Of a DNA stretch of 64,000 nt, positions 46,735 through 58,400 are shown one piece after another. Made by a program: the position numbers and the translations under genes. The DNA comes from Brevipalpus yothersi (Eukaryota > Arthropoda > Arachnida > Trombidiformes > Tenuipalpidae), in NCBI GenBank assembly GCA_003956705.1, contig QZCP01000065.1, positions 1-64,000 on the forward strand, given 5' to 3'. A model generated the notes under the pieces. That model searched no databases. It saw only the letters and a list, made by a program, of their open reading frames with translations, and was not told where the DNA came from. Numbering within the stretch: the first letter of the stretch is position 1; the number at the start of each line of letters is the position of its first letter.

Positions 46735-47518
46735 TTAATGTTTTCCAATATCTGAAAAGCACCATTCTTTGATTTTTTTCGTTGCGTATGGTTTGTACGG
46801 CCGAGAAGTTCCATTTGAGAGCAAAAAAAAGCCTTTCCTGGGTATCTATCAATCGAGAGTGTTCTCAATAAAACAAATTTGCACTTCCTATTACTCGCAC
46901 TTACTTCTTTCTGTCCATCAGAAATAGAAGGTGTATTGATAGTCACTCCGTAGATTTTATATCCTTCTTCGGTGTCTGTCTCAAGAACCAAAATCCTCGG
47001 GTTCTCAAATTTCATCCCGTTAGTTTCTCTCGCACGATCTAGAGCTATTTTGCCATAGCGTTCGGTTGCAGCCTTGCCCGAACGAATAAAAAGGGGAAAA
47101 GGTGCACCAAGCTTAGTCTTATCTCCTATAAAAGTCACAAAAGCGTATTTCAACGAGGTCTAGAAGAAAAATTTAGTCAATCCAAATTTTCATAGAATTT
47201 TCATGGAAATTTGAGAAAACTTACGTATTGGCGTCCCGTTAAATTAAATAGAACATCTACTTTAACATAGTATTCAAAATCACAATACGATTCGCTAGTT
47301 GACAAGATTTTATAATGATACGATTCATTCTTAAAATGATTCTCGTGACGATGTTTCACCGCTTTGAGGGCAATTTTGTTGTAGAAATCAACTCGACTCG
47401 GATCTTTCATTATTTCAAAAACAGGTCCAAAAATACTTGCACCAAATCTTTCTTCGAAACTAATGAGAGAGGGTATCGAAATACTCATGAAAATCAGACT
47501 CTGAACAAGAAGTTTCAT
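46735..47518 (-). CDS. Secreted protein with two cystatin-like repeats, 219 aa
   Basis: Exons 47518-47225, 47159-46905 and 46845-46735 join in phase 0 throughout. An N-terminal signal peptide (MKLLVQSLIFMSISIPSLIS) directs secretion. The mature part shows an internal repeat: VDFYNKIALKAV ... YKILSTSESYCDFEYYVKVDV and TERYGKIALDRA ... RILVLETDTEEGYKIYGVTI. A helix followed by strands recalls the cystatin fold, but the QxVxG inhibitory motif is not evident, so the name is tentative. The final exon adds a basic tail. Broken copies lie at 1.34-1.99, 36.37 and 45.8 kb. It is the only intact copy seen, nested among duplicated debris. Confidence 0.55.
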
Positions 47519-47679
47519 TTATACAATTGTCCTAAAGATGTGAATCGTAATATACGGTTTAGATATAATCTATAGTCATCAAACTGCCTTCTTCTATCTC
47601 ACAAGTATTTTTGCACTGAAATAAAGGCCACAAAAAACTTCTTATCCGTTACTCGAGAATGGTGTGAGTTATATTTGAA

Positions 47680-48600
47680 ATCCTATCACACGATAGAAGT
47701 AGTTTTTAATGGAGATTTGATTTCAATCAAGCAATGAAAAACATAATTTTGTTCTGATTAAATGAATTCTCGAGAACATGAGGCTAGATGCATTTTCTTT
47801 CAAAATGTACTATATTCTCCGAAATCTGGAATATTCAATAAGGATATAGTACTGTTAGAGGTGCCTTCTACCTCTCCGGATGTGTTCATTCAGAGAAGTT
47901 TGAGGGAACATCATTTTCTCAGCTGTATAGTCCGATGGATCATCAGTCATAATCGATCAGGTACGAATTGATTTTAGTGAAAATTTGCATCTGGCTTCCG
48001 ATTAATTGTTTGATTCTGTATTCTCAGTGAAACTGTTAACAAACGATTCATCGAGAAGAGCTAGCAGTAGCGATGAAAGAGTAAATTTTCTCATTCATAG
48101 CCATGTTGCGTTCAAAAAGGAAAATAACAGGGCATTTTTATGGAGTCAATATACAGTCAACATTTGGTTAGAGGAAATTATTTCCAATATTTTCAAGGGC
48201 AATGAAATTTTCATCACATTTGAAATTCATGGAGTTAATTAACATAACTCTGGAGCGGAAACGGTTGAGAATGAACAGCATTTTCCTCAACAGAAATGGT
48301 CAGAGTAGAACTACGGAAATCGATTAGTTCATTTCCAAGCTTCTCTCAGCGTGAAACAATAAGTTTCCACAAGTCTGAAGTTTTTGATTTCTACATGCGA
48401 ACTTGATTTAAATCCCCAAATTCTTGCAAGAGACAAGTGTCTCATTGTTTCTCTATTTTTTTTTGAAGCTATCGAAGCTAGTAAAACACAGTGTCCCACA
48501 AAAGCATTTACTCTTGTTTCATACATCAAATTTAAGAATTTCGTTAGATTTTTGTCCTACCTGGGGACTGTAAGTGATGCAGAACATGGCCAAAAACTTT
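47680..48600 (+). pseudogene. Third copy of the duplicated gene block
   Basis: Parallels 2.95-4.15 kb: the piece at 47880-47970, SVKLLTNDSSRRASSSDERV at 48020-48090, and a better-preserved run at 48090-48240 (FKGNEIFITFEIHGVN, then TAA). It continues without a break into acyltransferase exon-1 sequence at 48.65 kb, the same order as at 4.0-4.5 kb. Confidence 0.45.
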
Positions 48601-48619
48601 AGCTACTCACTGCATTGAG

Positions 48620-49270
48620 TTTGCTGATCTGACTAAATTGAGTTCTATTATAGTTCAGCTGAAAATAATCATCTGTTATTTGACAACTACAATTTATAAT
48701 CTATTTTATGCATATTTATATCTCGTTCCAGATACATCTCTTCCGTGTGGAAGTGAAAGCTGAAGTTTTCAAATGCCTCCATCGCTTCCATGCTATTTGA
48801 CAAGTTTTGACAATACACTATGCTGTTTTTGTTTATAATTTTGTTACATCATTAATGAACATCGATCTAGGCGTATATCGGTTTTATGTAAGTTTTATGG
48901 ACAAAGTTTTCAAGGTAAATAAATTCCATTCTTTCTTCCTCAAATCAATCATTGATCATGAGCCAAACTGACTCCATAATCTAAACTCTAGTATGTCTAT
49001 GGGAAGTGCATAAATTCCCAAACTATGACTAATAATACTTTTCATGAACCAAATTATCTGCTTGTACTGCATGCAACTTGATTTTGAACAGCAATAAAAA
49101 GTTAATTGCTACTCAATTTTCATTTTTCAAGTTCATATCTCGTCATGACACTGTTTTCCTTGATTTGGAGGCTAGAACAGAGCCTAGAAATACAAATATT
49201 AACGATTTTGAACTTACATGGAAAATAAACGCACCAGATGAAGCAAAATGCTTTATCGAAGGAGGTACGT
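48620..49270 (+). pseudogene. Copied acyltransferase exons 1 and 2
   Basis: 48660-48915 matches exon 1 of the gene at 4240 with frame damage in its front part. AACATCGATCTAGGCGTATA is shared exactly. 49129-49263 is exon 2 (FISRHDTVFLDLEARTEPRN ... PDEAKCFIEGG) with a small internal deletion and an intact GTACGT donor. No downstream exons follow; instead the E2 relic of copy 6 begins. Confidence 0.8.
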
Positions 49271-49279
49271 TGTTTCCAA

Positions 49280-49680
49280 GTTACTCCGCAAAAAATGTGT
49301 ATATGGCGAATCAACTATCAATGAGATGCTTGGATCTTATGTATCGAGAACTTTTTTCACATGAACAACATCCTTAGTTAATGCAAAGGGTTGAAGGGGG
49401 GAAATCAGGTTGAAATGGAACCTCCTGAAGTCGGTAAAAGAAGATAAATATACTGAATCCTGCTTTCACATGAAAATCCAATAAGTTTCTACATTCAAAA
49501 CATTCATAAAGTATGACATAAAACTCTATCAATCTGAGGTAAAATTGCAAAAAGGTTTAGAAAGCTTGGCTTTTAATAAGCTAGAGTAACCATATAAAAT
49601 ATTTCCAGTTGAAGTGAGCATCTAAAGAGCTGAGAATTTTCGTGCCTCAAATAAAACTCAATAGTTAACATTTTAGCCGG
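49280..49680 (+). pseudogene. Second relic of copy 6 lacking exon B
   Basis: Same structure and same TAG as at 39080-39470 (FFSHEQHP-stop), and the same deletion joining intron to 3' UTR. It extends through GTTAACATTTTAGCCGGTATGTACATC. Confidence 0.75.
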
Positions 49681-49699
49681 TATGTACATCTCTCTCTTC

Positions 49700-50040
49700 G
49701 ATGATTTTCTAGAAGGATCGGATATCAATATGAGACATTCCCCTTACTCTAGGATTTTCAGACGTAGTCATAGAGGAATTGAGCTTTCTGGTAATGATGG
49801 CAGTGATGAAACAACAGCCCATAAGACTGTCAACCAAAGGTGGTTATATTTGAATCAAAAAATGTTCTTTGAATCTCAATAGATCATCCGAATTTTTCCC
49901 TGAAAGAAATCTAGATAGATTACGAAGAGATAGTCATCAAGGGGTGTCTATCAATTCTGAGACGAGATATCAATAGGATATTCAGCCTCGAGGTTCATTT
50001 GCTCGAATATTTCCCACAGACAATCTGATGGCTAAAATTT
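49700..50040 (+). pseudogene. E2 and exon A relic, copy 10/12 type
   Basis: SDINMRHSPYSRIFRRSHRG matches E2 of copies 10 and 12. The donor has changed from AGGTGATT to AGGTGGTT. The dead exon A follows (GGATATTCAGCCTCGAGGTT) and breaks off at about 50037, where it joins duplicated-block sequence also found at 43.16 kb. Confidence 0.7.
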
Positions 50041-50276
50041 TAGTACCCTGAGTGGTAGTAGATGAGATTCAGAAAGTTCTTAAAATTTCTCATAGATTCA
50101 TGGACTCAAGTTGGAAGTTGGCATTACATTTCTTATTCGATCATTTTCAAATCTATTAAGATAAAAACACTGCAGGTACATTCATTGGGACAAAAATTTT
50201 CGAAAATGGTGAAGAAAATCATGCAATAAGCTGCAAAAATATTCTGTAAAAATGATCATCATTCAATTAGTATGGA

Positions 50277-50474
50277 ATGTCCGGTGAATATGATGGCCGC
50301 AGCAAGTTTTCAAATTATCAGCACGAAAGATGGAGCTTCAACTTGCTAGATTTGTCTAAAGAACCATTGGAAAGAGTTTTCGGTCAGAACTCCGATTTTG
50401 CCATTCCAATCGAGCTGATTGTAGAAGATATCAATGCTACTTTTAAACAATATGGTACAATAATATTGGAGTAA
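50277..50474 (+). CDS. Exon-like frame of the duplicated block
   Basis: Encodes SGEYDGRSKFSNYQHERWSF ... DLSKEPLERVFGQNSDFAIP ... VEDINATFKQYG and ends at TAA/TAG. The counterpart at 43434 has a 5-base insertion. The conserved, balanced composition suggests real coding origin, but flanking exons are missing. Unrecognised. Confidence 0.35.
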   Translation: MSGEYDGRSKFSNYQHERWSFNLLDLSKEPLERVFGQNSDFAIPIELIVEDINATFKQYGTIILE

Positions 50475-50490
50475 TTGCGTTTATATTCCA

Positions 50491-52451
50491 TCAACAGCGT
50501 GCTTGTTGTTTCTCTCCTTGATTGTCTTTATTAATTTTCTCTTCCCATTGAGCTATCAATGGATTTCGATGTTTACCGGTCCCAAACATTTGAGCACCAT
50601 TACTTATTTTTTGGATCAGATTCGGATTGCTGATGGTTCTTTTTAAAGGACGATTCTCCTCTTCAATTCCATTTTCTTTATGCTGATCATCTGGGCATCC
50701 TATATCATTCTCATCACCGCAGATCAGATTGCTCAAATTAGGTTGAGAACGTCCTAGCAGTCGGGCCCTTTGACGTCTAATGAGAGGAAAAAACGGATAA
50801 AATTAAAAAATTAGCACTTTTGAGGATTATTTTGAGCTGAATGTTTATGATCTCCAAAATTCTTCATCAGATATTGTGTGTAAACCATCCCAATTTTGTC
50901 AGTTGCTCGATAGAAAATCAGATTCCAAGAGACATTCATCATCAGATTTTTCGAGATAATCTCAAAGTTTCTATCTTGGTTCATGAGTCAGTTTTTCATT
51001 CTGGTGGAAAAATAGCGACAAAACATGGAGAAAAAAACCATATCAATTCGAAAAAAAGTTCGATAAGTGATCAAAGGCTATATCAAACTCATCCAGTTGC
51101 TGGGAGGATTTTTTTTCTTCAATTCTTATATCATATCAACTGTTGGTGGAATGTGGCTAAAATTGTAACGGAACAAGGAAATATGATTAAAGATAGGTTC
51201 CAAGATACACATAATCATCGTGATTAATCATGTCGTTTGGCCAAAAATCATCGATGAATGATTATCGCTGATATCTGATCGGTTAAATGTTCATGTATAA
51301 TCGAGCCATTCGATCAGCAAGATAGTCAAATCAAATTAAGCAACCAAAATGAGTGAGGTGAAGGGAAGCCATTCAGAATGATTGGAAGAACGATGAAACG
51401 GATGGAGGTAAAAGTAAATCAAATAAAAATGTAGAAAATAAGTAAACGTTCAAATTAGTTTGGAATAATAAATATTTGCCTTAAAGAAACAGAATAATAA
51501 TAATAATAATAATAATATTGATAATATGCTTTTAGGCGATTCAATTTATATTAATGCTCTCGATGATGGGTAATATATTTGGCCAAAAAAATATATCGTT
51601 ACACTAATAATAGAAAAGAGTTGACAGGAGACGAGATAAGAAGCTTTGAATGGATTCAAGATCTAATTTAGATTCAAAATTCTGAATCGAAAGGTTGAAT
51701 CTGTTTTGGGGGCAAATATTCGCCAACCAAAGGTGTCCACAACGTCTGAGTGAGTGTAAATGAGCAAGCCTACAAAGTCGATAAAATCAATCGTATTGCG
51801 GAAAAATAATTCAGATCAAGACCTACGCTTTAGATGGAAAGGTAAACATGATTCAGTAGAAAAGTATCATTTAGGCGAAGTTTTTAGAAACTTGATTCTC
51901 AAAATAGAGCTCATTTTTTTTTGTTTTCCTGGAAAACATTTCGCAAGCCAAAAAGTTTCTCAGAACAAGATCAACTACACCTTTGAAGGTCTTCATTTAT
52001 ATAAGCCAAAGTGTCATCAAGGGAAGGGGGAACTTTTTTTCTCCACTTCAAACCATCAGGAATCTAAGAAGAGGATCTGAGAAGGGAAGACCATCTCAGA
52101 TCTCAGATTGTCCAGTCAACTAAGGTAAGGTAAAGGGACAGGATGCTTGAATGGCCTGCAAATAAGGTAGAGTTCCGGTGGGTCCGAGTAATTACATAGA
52201 GAGAGAGAGAGAGACGCTGCTCTCTGGTCCTAATGTGGCCTGGGCCTTTCTTTGTTTTCGAGCAACAACTACTAGTGGAAGAAGAGAAGGACGAAAGAGA
52301 GGAGAAAAAAAAGTGGCCTGACTGCATGAATTGATGTGGAAAAAATGACGGTGCAACCAACACATACACATACATTGGATGGTTCCTATGTTTAACAGAT
52401 TGAGACCTTAGCGTGTCGCTTGCATGGTCACGATACGAGGCCGAAAAAAGC

Positions 52452-52487
<36 letters not shown>

Positions 52488-55400
52488 AGATACATGGGAA
52501 TGGCTATCAGAAAATATACCTCAACTTAACGCTACATTCAATCGGTTTTCAAAATGATAACTAGGCCTTCAAACCGATGAATACACACACACACACATAC
52601 AAACTGCCAATGGTGTATAGATGGGAAGAGAGAGATAGAGAAAAAGAGGCCGGAAAGAGGAGCTTTTCGAAATACATTCATCAAGCGTCTGTTTCTTTTT
52701 CTTTCTCTCTCTTCTTCTCTCATCAGTCAAGGTATCCAGTGTATGCTGTGTACTGTTGCCTCATCTGTGTAGACAAACACATGACCGTTGGAGGCTCATT
52801 GAAAACAAAGGAAAGTCATGGAGAGAGAGAGAGAGATGTCAAATGATACATAATTCATCGATTCTAGCATTCAGACTGGCTGCTCATCCTGCCACTGGCA
52901 GGTAGAGAGAGCTTATCAAGAGAAAAAGTTTTTGCGGCAACATGTATCTCTTTTCTTGAGGTGAGAGATCGTTGGAATTGATGATGACATGGTTATCGTT
53001 ATGATGGTGATTATGTTTCTGATGATTTCAATTTCATTTGGAGATCATGTTCAGCTACAGATAGGTGTGTTTTAATTCAGTCCATTGATGGATGTATCTT
53101 ACCGCAATTCTTCTTCACGAGCTTTCATTTCTTTCAATTCTTCTTGAATCTTACTTTCCGCTGACACTGATCCACGTCGAAAGCCTCCCTTGATCATAAT
53201 CGGTGGCGGTAAATCACCAGAAAAATCATCAGGCTCAAGAAATGAGCTGGCAAATGATTGTTTACTGGTACCATTGGCAGTTACGGCTTTGCCTTTACTT
53301 GAAATAAATTTATGCATACTAATTGTTTTAACCATTCCTTTTTGGGCAAAAGGCTGGAAACCAGTGCGAATTGATCTATTCATTCCGATGGAATGTGAAT
53401 TAGGAGTGCTAAATGTGGCAGAGGAAGTCATTTGAGAAGTAGTAATAGAAGGCGAATGATTTGAAGGAGAAGAAGAAGTGATCGAAGAATTTTGTGATCC
53501 AAATGCTGAAGAAGCAGAAGATGGAGAGAATGACGAAGACAGGGAAGACGTTTGAGGAGATAAAGTTCCATTGACTGAAGAGGCTGACAGGCCATTGGCA
53601 TTGATTTTGGCAACGGTGATCGGCGGTCTGTCACTTGAAGTTCTGTAATAAGAGGAAGAAAAAGAAGATAAAGAGAATTGAGAGAGGTGAGAAAAAAAAG
53701 ATGTCCAAGAAAAAAAAGCGTATAAAAGGGATGCTGAGAAAGTTGGAATAGATGAGAGGAGAGAGAGAGAGAAAGTTTCGGCTTGTCAAGTTTACTTGGA
53801 ATACTGATCACTTTATCAATGAAGTCAATCGAATTGGAAAGGAAACACACACACTTGTAAAAGGGTTTCAAAGATTGATTGTTGGCTTCAAAATGACCAG
53901 GATGATAAGGATGATTAACTTAATCAACACCTTGAGGGCCAAAATGCTTATGCCTAAAGTCAATTGAGAGAAAGTTCAAATGATGACAGGCTGGTGAAGA
54001 TTTTTCCATTCATTAATGACTGAATTTGGTGACATTTTGGAGTAGAGAAAGACTTTTTGGAATTATATATCACGAAAAAGTGATTATTTTCATCGTGATA
54101 ATGGTATTTTGAAACATTGGCACAAATTTTACTCTCTTCCGAAATATTAACTCATCTTTATGCATTCATATTAGGAGTGGAGTTCATTGTATATACACAA
54201 GATGTATTTGAGATCAAACATTTGGATATAAGATGAAGAAAGAAGATAAGAATAATTCAGAATTCAGAATTTGAAAATGATATTGGTTATTTTTTTCTTT
54301 TCTTTCTACAAGTTGCATCATTTTCCCAATTTGTAATGATTATGCAAAATCCGATTAAATGTTGTCATTGGTGAAATTATCGCCACACACACACAGCTTG
54401 ATCCAAATTATCACAAATTCCATCCCTCAAGCATCTCCATCAATTCATCTTCCACTTTGAATCATCCACTTTTTCTTTTCCCTCCTTTCTTAAGGGCTAG
54501 GTGGAGAGTGAAGAGAGATGTGAATATTTTAGAAAAAGTATCAATAGACATGCAAAAGTATGGAAAAATAAAATTGAAACTATTGCAAACTGATAAATGG
54601 AATATTTGAAAAATTTTCGAACATGTGATCATCTATCAGTCATCATCATTCGAGTGAGTGAGAGGGAAGAAAAAGTTCATCGATTGAGGATGAAATAAAA
54701 CCCTTCCTTTTTACATTGACTTGATGAATTGGTGACAAAATTTTTCAGACATTCGAGAACATGGGAAGAGCATGAAGACATTTTAATGATGCAAAAAAAG
54801 CGGAGAATTTGGAATATTTTGATTTGATAAAGCTATCTGTCTGAAATGAATTTAAAAAGATTGAATGATAAAATATGAGAGAATCTGTAAAATCAAGTTT
54901 TGTTTTTCTTCTCCTTATTTTTTATTCATTTTTTGTCTTCTCTCTCTTTCACACACACATCTTGCTATTACTCATTTGGCTGCAAAACTTATCATATAAG
55001 GACTTGGGTAAACATGATGTGATCTAGTTTATCAGGTCATCGATGGCGGGAAAATGATGATGAGCTTTTCACACACACACAAAAAACCACTGAATCTGGT
55101 CATTGTCCAAGAGAAGATGTGTAAAGATGTCCACCCAAGATAGAGAAATGACCATCAATAAATGTATGATCAGTGGACTGGTCAATTGGTATAAAGTCCA
55201 TCAATTAGAAAAGAGAGAGACTCAAGAAAAGGTGGATGAAAAGATGAATAAATGGAAAAGGTAAGTAAATTTAGAATTGTGAAAATGAAATGAATTCGTT
55301 ATCATAAGATGAACACACACACACATCATTCTCTCTCTCTTTCTCTCATCCATCCTTCCAGGTGGATCATTGTACGATAAAATAAAGTAGATACAGAACT

Positions 55401-58400
55401 TTTATGATACTATTCACACTCCCTTTTCATCACTCATCACTCCAATACATGTGTGTGTGTGTGTGTGTGTGTGTTATATGAAGATAAAAATTGACCCAGA
55501 CTTAGATGCTTATACATATATATTGTATTTCTCTCTCTCTTCCGTGCTGAGCTTTTGATCGAAAAATATGCAAGTATATGTATTCTTTGCATGGAAGCTT
55601 TCCAGTATCTATCTTTTCATCCAGCTTACCAGTATATCAATAGAATTGATAAGTTAAGTAAAGAAAGATTCTGATAATAGTAATAATAAAATGGAATCCA
55701 ATTGCTATTATAATCATTATCACCATTCCAGATATTCTATTCCAATACAAAGTGGAAAAGTGTGTGAGCTTGTGTGTGTCGATATTTTTTATCCATCTTA
55801 TTCAATAGCACATACATGTATACATATTCTTCACCATTTCATATGGTAACTCTTTCTTCGTTTAGGCTTAACAGGATTGCTGGACAGCACATTGGATATC
55901 ATATCAGTAAATGAGTTAAAAGTAGAATATAATAAGATTTGTGAATAAGGATGTCGGCATACATATAAGACATTGATTATTGGGCATGAAGAATAATTCA
56001 AATAGAAAATTGATTCTCAATCTTATCACAAGTATAGTGGAAAAGATAGTCCATGCAATTAGATCATCTCTAATGCTCATCTTGATCGAAAAGTGGGCCA
56101 TTCAATTATCTGATACATTTTTTTCACATTTTTTTCCAAACATATTCTTTTTTCTTATTCTCTTGACCTGATACTCTTTTGGAAGCACCCATCGGTGTCT
56201 CTCTCTCCCTTTCTCATGGATATCAGAGATGGTAGATTGTAATTGAGGTGAATCAAGAAAGAGAGATAAAGAGAAGATGTAACTTTTTATGAATTTTTGG
56301 ACTGATATTATATACTTCCATCATCAGCATCATAAAATCTGTCAAGCGAAAATTGATACCTTGGAATTATATGAGACGTAAGTTGAAGTATGGAATGTCA
56401 ATTAATTGATTAATCGAGTGCACACCAGCTGATATTAATTTTTCAGTATCAAAATTGGGAAATAAAACCACTTGATGATTGGTTAAGTGTGAGTAAGAAT
56501 CTCAGTATGTAAAGTGATCATCAAGATTCAATGTAAATGGAATAGAAAAAAATTCTCTCATAGTAGAAAATAGTCAAGAGGAAAAAGTAAGTAAGTATCT
56601 AAGGTATCAAATATGACAGCTCATAGTGTGACTGATAACGATCACGAGCTTTTGAGAGAATTTGAATTACGAACCAAGAGAAAAAAATTCTCAAATCTGA
56701 ATACTAATTGTGAGATTTATGCAAAGTAATGTGAATGTGCTTTAGTGTGTATATATGATTATACTGATCACAGGATTGGGTTATGTGTATAAGTGTAGAA
56801 ATAAAGAGAGAGAGAGATGTGTGTAGAAAGAGAAAAAGAGCATATCAACACTAACATGTATTCTAATCTAAGTATACATCATCAGCATCATGAATTGTGG
56901 GGTTTGTCCTGGTTACTTAATTCAAATCAGTGACACAAATAACCGGCGGAAAAAGAAATGAAAAAAGAAATCGAGAGGAGAGATACAAATTCAGAATCGA
57001 GAGATAGATAGATGGAAATTATCATATTCTGAAAGGTGTATGTCTAGCGTATATTTTTTTATACACTACAATCAAGTATGGTACGCTCGTGTGTGTCTGT
57101 ATACCCACAAACAGACACACACAGAATGCATATACTAAGCTATTAATGTGGAATATTATGCATGAAAATGATTGGGCGAAAAATTGGACAAATGATATGC
57201 CTTTTAATGTAAATTAAATTAAGTAACTTCAATGTGCGGTAAATGAGAGAATGATTGAAGTTAATCTGTCTCACTTGTTGCGGATCGAAGAGGCTCACGG
57301 ATGAGATTTCATCAAGTGATGATGGAAAGAGAGAGATATCAGTAATATAAGAAAAAAGGTTGACTGTCCGGATGATATGAATAGCGATCAGTTTTTGTGA
57401 TTTTGATGTGATTTGAAATAAAAGTTCTCATCAATTGCAAGTTAATCTGGGAAAAAGGATAGTTAAGATTAACGAGGAACCTCAATGTTTGTGTCAGTTA
57501 TTCACACGAATTCAATACACACACCATACACTCTTTCTCATAAACTAGTCAGATTCCTTTTCTATATATTTAACGATTCAGAATCAACAACAACAACATT
57601 ACCACTGAGAATAGATTCGATTAAGGACACTGGTGGTAGGGAAAAAATTTCCAATTGAGACCTGATCAAATTCGGAATCTGTTTCACCATCTTCTAATCA
57701 AATGGCAATATAAGAGAGTTAAAAAGGTATTTTTGGGTAATTATATGAAGATGTAAAGAGAAATAAGAAAGAGAAGGAGAAGGATATATGCTTTTCCTGT
57801 TGGAAACGGTAAGTTTAAATCACTTTAAACTATATAAAATTTGATCAAACAATCGTGACTGAATGGATGATGGATGGATGGATAGATGGATGAAGGTATG
57901 GGAAAGAAAAAATAACAGAGAAAAATAAAGCAAAATTTTCATGGATCGATGTGAACTTAAGGTAATAAGAGCCGATAAGGTTGAAACAAATTGAATATGG
58001 TGATTCAAGCCATTTTTACATGGAATTAATGAAAAAGATGGAGATAAAAAGAATAACTTACGGTGAGAGTGGCTTACTACTAGACGATTCTGGTGTACAA
58101 GATCCGGGCGATACAGAAGATAATGTTGATGATGAAGACATGTTTTTCTCGATTTCACCCAATTTTGTAACCTATTGAATTAGGAAAAAGAGAAGAATAT
58201 TTTTTGATCAAAATTAATTTTCAAAAATGTTCATCGATTACGACCAAGTTCAATCAGATTCATTAAGAGTATTGGGAGCAAATCTAAAGAAAAATTATCA
58301 TGATTATCAATCATAAACAATTGAAAATAAAAAATAAATGATTCCTATATAAAACATGTATCAAGAGATGAGATGATCATCACGATTAAACTGATTAATC

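Noticed and set aside
52103..52495. 130-codon minus-strand frame
   Set aside because: Ser/Leu-rich because of GA/TC runs; no splice link to the AKAP2-like exons.
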